Source: Yoonia sp. F2084L
GTDB lineage: Bacteria > Pseudomonadota > Alphaproteobacteria > Rhodobacterales > Rhodobacteraceae
Direction of reading: 5' to 3'
DNA: 64,000 nt
NCBI RefSeq assembly: GCF_023015625.1
Contig: NZ_JALKAH010000002.1
Span: forward strand, 372,001-436,000
Below, in pieces: positions 63,686 to 64,000 of the stretch; position 1 is the first letter of the stretch, and every line of letters starts with the position of its first letter. The position numbers were made by a program, and so were the translations under genes. The notes under the pieces are model-generated. The model did not search any database. It was not told the DNA's origin and was given only the letters and a program-made list of their open reading frames with translations.

Positions 63686-64000
63686 ATGCGCTTCAACCTT
63701 AAACAACTCGAAGCCTTTGTCTGGGTCGCCGATCTGCAAAGTTTTCGGCGCGCAGCAGAACGACTGAATACGACGCAGCCCAACATTTCGGCCCGCATTG
63801 CCGGACTTGAACAGGCGCTTGGTACAACATTGATGACACGCGATGCGGGGTCTGTGCGGCTGACGGGCAAAGGGCAAGACCTGCTGACACATGCGCGCCG
63901 GGTGCTAGACGCCACTGATGCTTTGGTCGCTGCGGCAGATCAGAAAAGCCTGATTGAGGGCACACTGCGCCTTGGCGTGACCGAGATGATCGTGCACACA
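63686..64000 (+). CDS. LysR family transcriptional regulator (3' truncated by window)
   Basis: The frame is open to the last base, giving 105 residues. The N-terminal helix-turn-helix is LEAFVWVADLQSFRRAAERLNTTQPNISARIAGLE (about residues 8-42), with the wing TRDAGSVRLTGKG, and the start of the effector domain LRLGVTEMIVHT is visible. ATG 63686 is preferred; ATG 63665, seven codons earlier, is an alternative. It is divergent from the Acg-type gene, so it may share or influence the dyad region. Confidence 0.92.
   Translation, partial: MRFNLKQLEAFVWVADLQSFRRAAERLNTTQPNISARIAGLEQALGTTLMTRDAGSVRLTGKGQDLLTHARRVLDATDALVAAADQKSLIEGTLRLGVTEMIVHT

Noticed and set aside
1..64000. CRISPR array, intact insertion sequence, prophage or rRNA operon
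   Set aside because: No regularly spaced repeat array, transposase or phage gene block and no rRNA sequence is visible in the window.

Overview
The window reads as ordinary chromosome of a marine-type alphaproteobacterium, most likely Rhodobacterales (Roseobacter group). The basis is indirect and no 16S is present. The lysC-ptsP pair, the CobQ, YgfZ, EF-P and MetF sequences, and a PutA without an N-terminal DNA-binding domain but with a divergent Lrp-type regulator all fit. So do a complete tripartite TRAP transporter, and an imuA-imuB-dnaE2 cassette preceded by an alphaproteobacterial LexA box (GAAC-N7-GAAC). The DNA is moderately GC-rich and tightly packed. Several convergent genes share stop-codon bases, and I see no intact insertion sequence, prophage or CRISPR array.

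Layout. 1-9.4 kb: 3' part of a SulP transporter, a CaCA cation antiporter, a flavin reductase-like protein, a GNAT acetyltransferase and an EcsC protein, then a minus-strand run NUDIX, DUF1178, SDR, lysC, ptsP. 9.4-13.1 kb: a histone-deacetylase-fold protein followed by modABC. 13.1-16.8 kb: a translationally coupled cell-surface operon of NeuC-type epimerase and two tandem Kdo-transferase homologues. 17-19.2 kb: tRNA-Cys, a Pcm-like methyltransferase and a TolC-family protein. 19.3-28.7 kb: a PopZ-like protein, cobQ, EF-P, ygfZ, an MsbA-type ABC exporter, two PLP aminotransferases and several small proteins. 28.7-33.1 kb: valS, a DUF3592 protein and a small secreted protein. 33.4-37.2 kb: a lone form II CoxL-like molybdoenzyme subunit overlapping a DUF2235 hydrolase, then a thioesterase. 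37.2-39.1 kb: divergent metF/metR with a textbook MetR site. 39.1-42.7 kb: a GGDEF-EAL protein, SuhB and a rhomboid protease. 42.7-46.8 kb: putA and its Lrp-type regulator. 46.9-48.3 kb: a TPR protein, tRNA-Leu and a small secreted repeat protein. 48.4-54.5 kb: LysR regulator, TRAP dctPQM and aldehyde dehydrogenase. 54.5-56.2 kb: a gene-poor stretch ending at the 3' end of tRNA-Ser. 56.3-61.9 kb: the SOS mutagenesis cassette. 61.9-64 kb: a MarR/nitroreductase unit behind a 42-bp dyad, and the start of a LysR gene.

How the parts fit. Regulator-target pairs stand out: MetR/metF, the Lrp-type regulator/putA, MarR/Acg-type oxidoreductase, LysR/TRAP-ALDH and LexA/imuAB-dnaE2. In four of them an operator-like sequence can be read directly between or before the genes; in the TRAP case the dyad is a weaker candidate. 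Molybdate uptake (modABC) could supply the CoxL-like enzyme 20 kb away. I found no clear novel defence or mobile system. The best candidates for new biology are the PopZ-like polar-organiser candidate, the secreted protein built of four 17-18-residue repeats, the CoxL-DUF2235 overlap, the NeuC plus double Kdo-transferase operon, and the decayed stretch next to tRNA-Ser with its 20-bp perfect palindrome.
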